Source: an uncultured Christensenella sp.
GTDB taxonomy: Bacteria > Bacillota > Clostridia > Christensenellales > UBA1242
DNA: 5,861 bases
Assembly (NCBI GenBank): GCA_948471335.1
Contig: CAOKRZ010000055.1
Coordinates: 1 to 5,861, forward strand
Reading direction: 5' to 3'
Below, in pieces: positions 4,742 through 5,861 of the stretch; the stretch's first letter is position 1; each line of letters starts with the position of its first letter. The notes beneath the pieces were generated by a model that was given only the letters and a program-made list of their open reading frames with translations, was not told the origin of the DNA and searched no databases. Made by a program: the position numbers and the translations under genes.

Positions 4742-5550
4742 ATCATCTTCTCAAATTCTTCAACATCACTTGTTCTCATTAAATGAAGTTTTGTTTTAAG
4801 TTTCCTAGAGTTTGCTTCAATTTCAATTTTATACACATAACACTTGACTTTAGTTATGATTTCATAACCTTTTTCTTCCCTATCGTTAGGAATTTCTTCT
4901 TGCCTGAAATCAAGTTCTTCAAGAGGATATAGTCCATCATAATCAACTTCATGGCAATCAGACTTTTCAATCTTTACCTTCAGTTTATCATAGCCAAAGC
5001 TTTCAACATGAAACACATCATTATTCTCAACCATAACAATCTTGTTTTTCAGAAGCAGCAAAGAATACCCTTCAATGCAATACCCTTCGATATTGCCGAA
5101 GATCTGAGCAATCTCATTCGCAAAAGGCTTTTTGGGCAAAGCTTGAGCAGCAAAATCAAAGACCTTTGATATTGAGCAAGATTTATGTTCCAACTTAAAC
5201 TCTGGTTCAGCCAAAGCAAAAACTCCCAACTTTGATAATGAGTCAATAGTTAGAGTCTTTTCTTTCTCGCATTTCTTAAGAAGAGCAAAGTTTGAATCTA
5301 CCTTCTTTATTTGCTCAACATTATTCAAAAGATCTTTATCATTGAAGTCATGTTTATTTTCAAAAGCAACACGATATCCGTCACTAGAAATATGCTTCAT
5401 CTTGCAAACCTTTTTTAAAAGCTTGTTGTATCGAGTCAATAAGATCAAGTTCATCAAATAATCCGAGCTGTTTCGCCTAGCCATAATAACCGTATAGCAA
5501 AGCAGTGCCGTCAGCACAACTACTGCAAGTGCAATAAAACCATATAACAT
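4726..5550 (-). CDS. Unknown membrane-anchored protein, 274 residues
   Basis: Residues 2-23 (LYGFIALAVVVLTALLCYTV) form one hydrophobic helix followed by ARR and many Lys residues. This suggests a single-pass anchor with the N-terminus outside and the rest in the cytoplasm, by the positive-inside rule; no cleavage site is evident. The remaining 250 residues are soluble with mixed alpha and beta character. Strand-rich stretches include YSLLLLKNKIVMVEN (162-176) and CYVYKIEIEA (237-246), and C49, C94, C125, C158, C199 and C237 are scattered rather than grouped. I do not recognise a family. The start at 5550 follows AAGGAG (5562-5557) by six bases. Forty bases separate it from the rubrerythrin stop with no terminator visible, so read-through from rubrerythrin is possible alongside a weak promoter of its own. 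Confidence 0.78.
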   Translation of the reverse strand: MLYGFIALAVVVLTALLCYTVIMARRNSSDYLMNLILLTRYNKLLKKVCKMKHISSDGYRVAFENKHDFNDKDLLNNVEQIKKVDSNFALLKKCEKEKTLTIDSLSKLGVFALAEPEFKLEHKSCSISKVFDFAAQALPKKPFANEIAQIFGNIEGYCIEGYSLLLLKNKIVMVENNDVFHVESFGYDKLKVKIEKSDCHEVDYDGLYPLEELDFRQEEIPNDREEKGYEIITKVKCYVYKIEIEANSRKLKTKLHLMRTSDVEEFEKMIKTAL

Positions 5551-5567
5551 TGAATTCTCCTTGTTAT

Positions 5568-5588
5568 ATTATAGATCAAATGTCTATA
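5568..5588 (-). promoter_or_regulatory. Possible -10 box with overlapping inverted repeat
   Basis: A perfect TATAAT is read on the minus strand at 5573-5568, but the -35 region 17 bases upstream is poor (TTTTAA, 5596-5591, overlapping the rubrerythrin stop). Its predicted start near 5561 would give a leader of about 11 bases. The arms TATAGA (5570-5575) and TCTATA (5583-5588) form a seven-base-gapped palindrome over this box, which could be an activator or repressor site or simply AT-rich chance. Confidence 0.35.
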
Positions 5589-5590
5589 TT

Positions 5591-5861
5591 TTAAAACTCT
5601 TCATTTAATATTTCAAAGTAAGCTTTTGGGTGAGCACATACAGGGCAAACTGCAGGGGCTTCTTTCCCAACATGAACATGGCCGCAGTTTCTGCAGATCC
5701 ACATTTTCTTTTCTGATTTTTTGAAAACTTTGCCTTTTTTAACAAGTTCTGCTATGCGCGCATATCTTTCTTCATGTCTTTTTTCAATTGCAGCAACAGC
5801 TTCAAACTTGTATGCAAGGTCTTTAAAGCCTTCTTCTTTAGCTTCTTTAGCCATTCTTACA
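5591..5861 (-). CDS. rbr: Rubrerythrin, C-terminal part (5' end outside the window)
   Basis: The visible 89 residues are the end of a rubrerythrin of about 190-200 residues. The last helix of the ferritin-like domain contains FEAVAAIEKRHEERY, whose Glu and His (E-x-x-H) are ligands of the di-iron centre. The C-terminal rubredoxin-like domain has CRNCGHVH and CPVCAHPKAYFE, giving two CxxC pairs for one iron. Rubrerythrin reduces hydrogen peroxide in the cytoplasm of anaerobes, taking electrons through the rubredoxin site. The apparent start at 5854 is an internal Met of the RMAKEAKEEGF helix, since the frame stays open to the window edge. The stop is at 5591-5593. The gene may be co-transcribed with the membrane-protein gene 40 bases downstream. 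Confidence 0.95.
   Translation of the reverse strand, partial: VRMAKEAKEEGFKDLAYKFEAVAAIEKRHEERYARIAELVKKGKVFKKSEKKMWICRNCGHVHVGKEAPAVCPVCAHPKAYFEILNEEF

Overview
The window looks like a chromosomal segment from an AT-rich bacterium, most likely an anaerobic low-GC Gram-positive (Bacillota, Clostridia-like). The grounds are AGGAG-type ribosome binding sites, near-consensus SigA-type promoters that nearly all have 17-bp spacers, encoded CCA ends on both tRNAs, short intrinsic terminators, and a rubrerythrin gene, which is typical of anaerobes. This is inferred from style only. No phylogenetic marker is present, so genus and species cannot be named. I see no prophage, insertion sequence or CRISPR array.

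Layout. The left end (minus strand) holds the first 26 codons of an unknown gene, then a small MazG-like nucleotide pyrophosphohydrolase directly behind tRNA-Leu(UAG), with which it appears to share a promoter. Next, on the minus strand, is a 270-residue PIN-domain-like nuclease candidate. Its promoter diverges from that of tRNA-Ser(GGA) on the plus strand. The tRNA is followed after 30 bases by a 258-residue protein that resembles the C-terminal catalytic domain of the branched-chain polyamine synthase BpsA. A 275-residue unknown gene follows. Its perfect TATAAT -10 box sits so close to the ATG that the mRNA is predicted to be leaderless.

The middle contains two back-to-back terminators and a convergent 128-residue, extremely acidic unknown protein. 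That gene is divergently transcribed from a class I SAM-dependent methyltransferase gene; the 140-base gap between them holds two strong promoters, an A/T-tract palindrome and an operator-like inverted repeat. The methyltransferase gene converges on a gene for a 274-residue membrane-anchored unknown protein. The two share one hairpin, and the membrane gene's stop codon lies in its loop. The right edge holds the C-terminal part of rubrerythrin.

How the genes work together. Apart from the two tRNA-mRNA units and a possible rubrerythrin/membrane-protein operon, each gene has its own promoter and usually its own terminator. This is a set of compact monocistronic units rather than a pathway cluster. 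The points most worth a second look are the leaderless unknown protein, which has weak ADP-ribosyltransferase-like features; the acidic protein, which lacks any Lys or Arg over its last 84 residues; the solitary BpsA-like enzyme carrying an NPPY motif; and the repeated tRNA-then-CDS arrangement. I did not find convincing evidence of a complete new multi-gene system.
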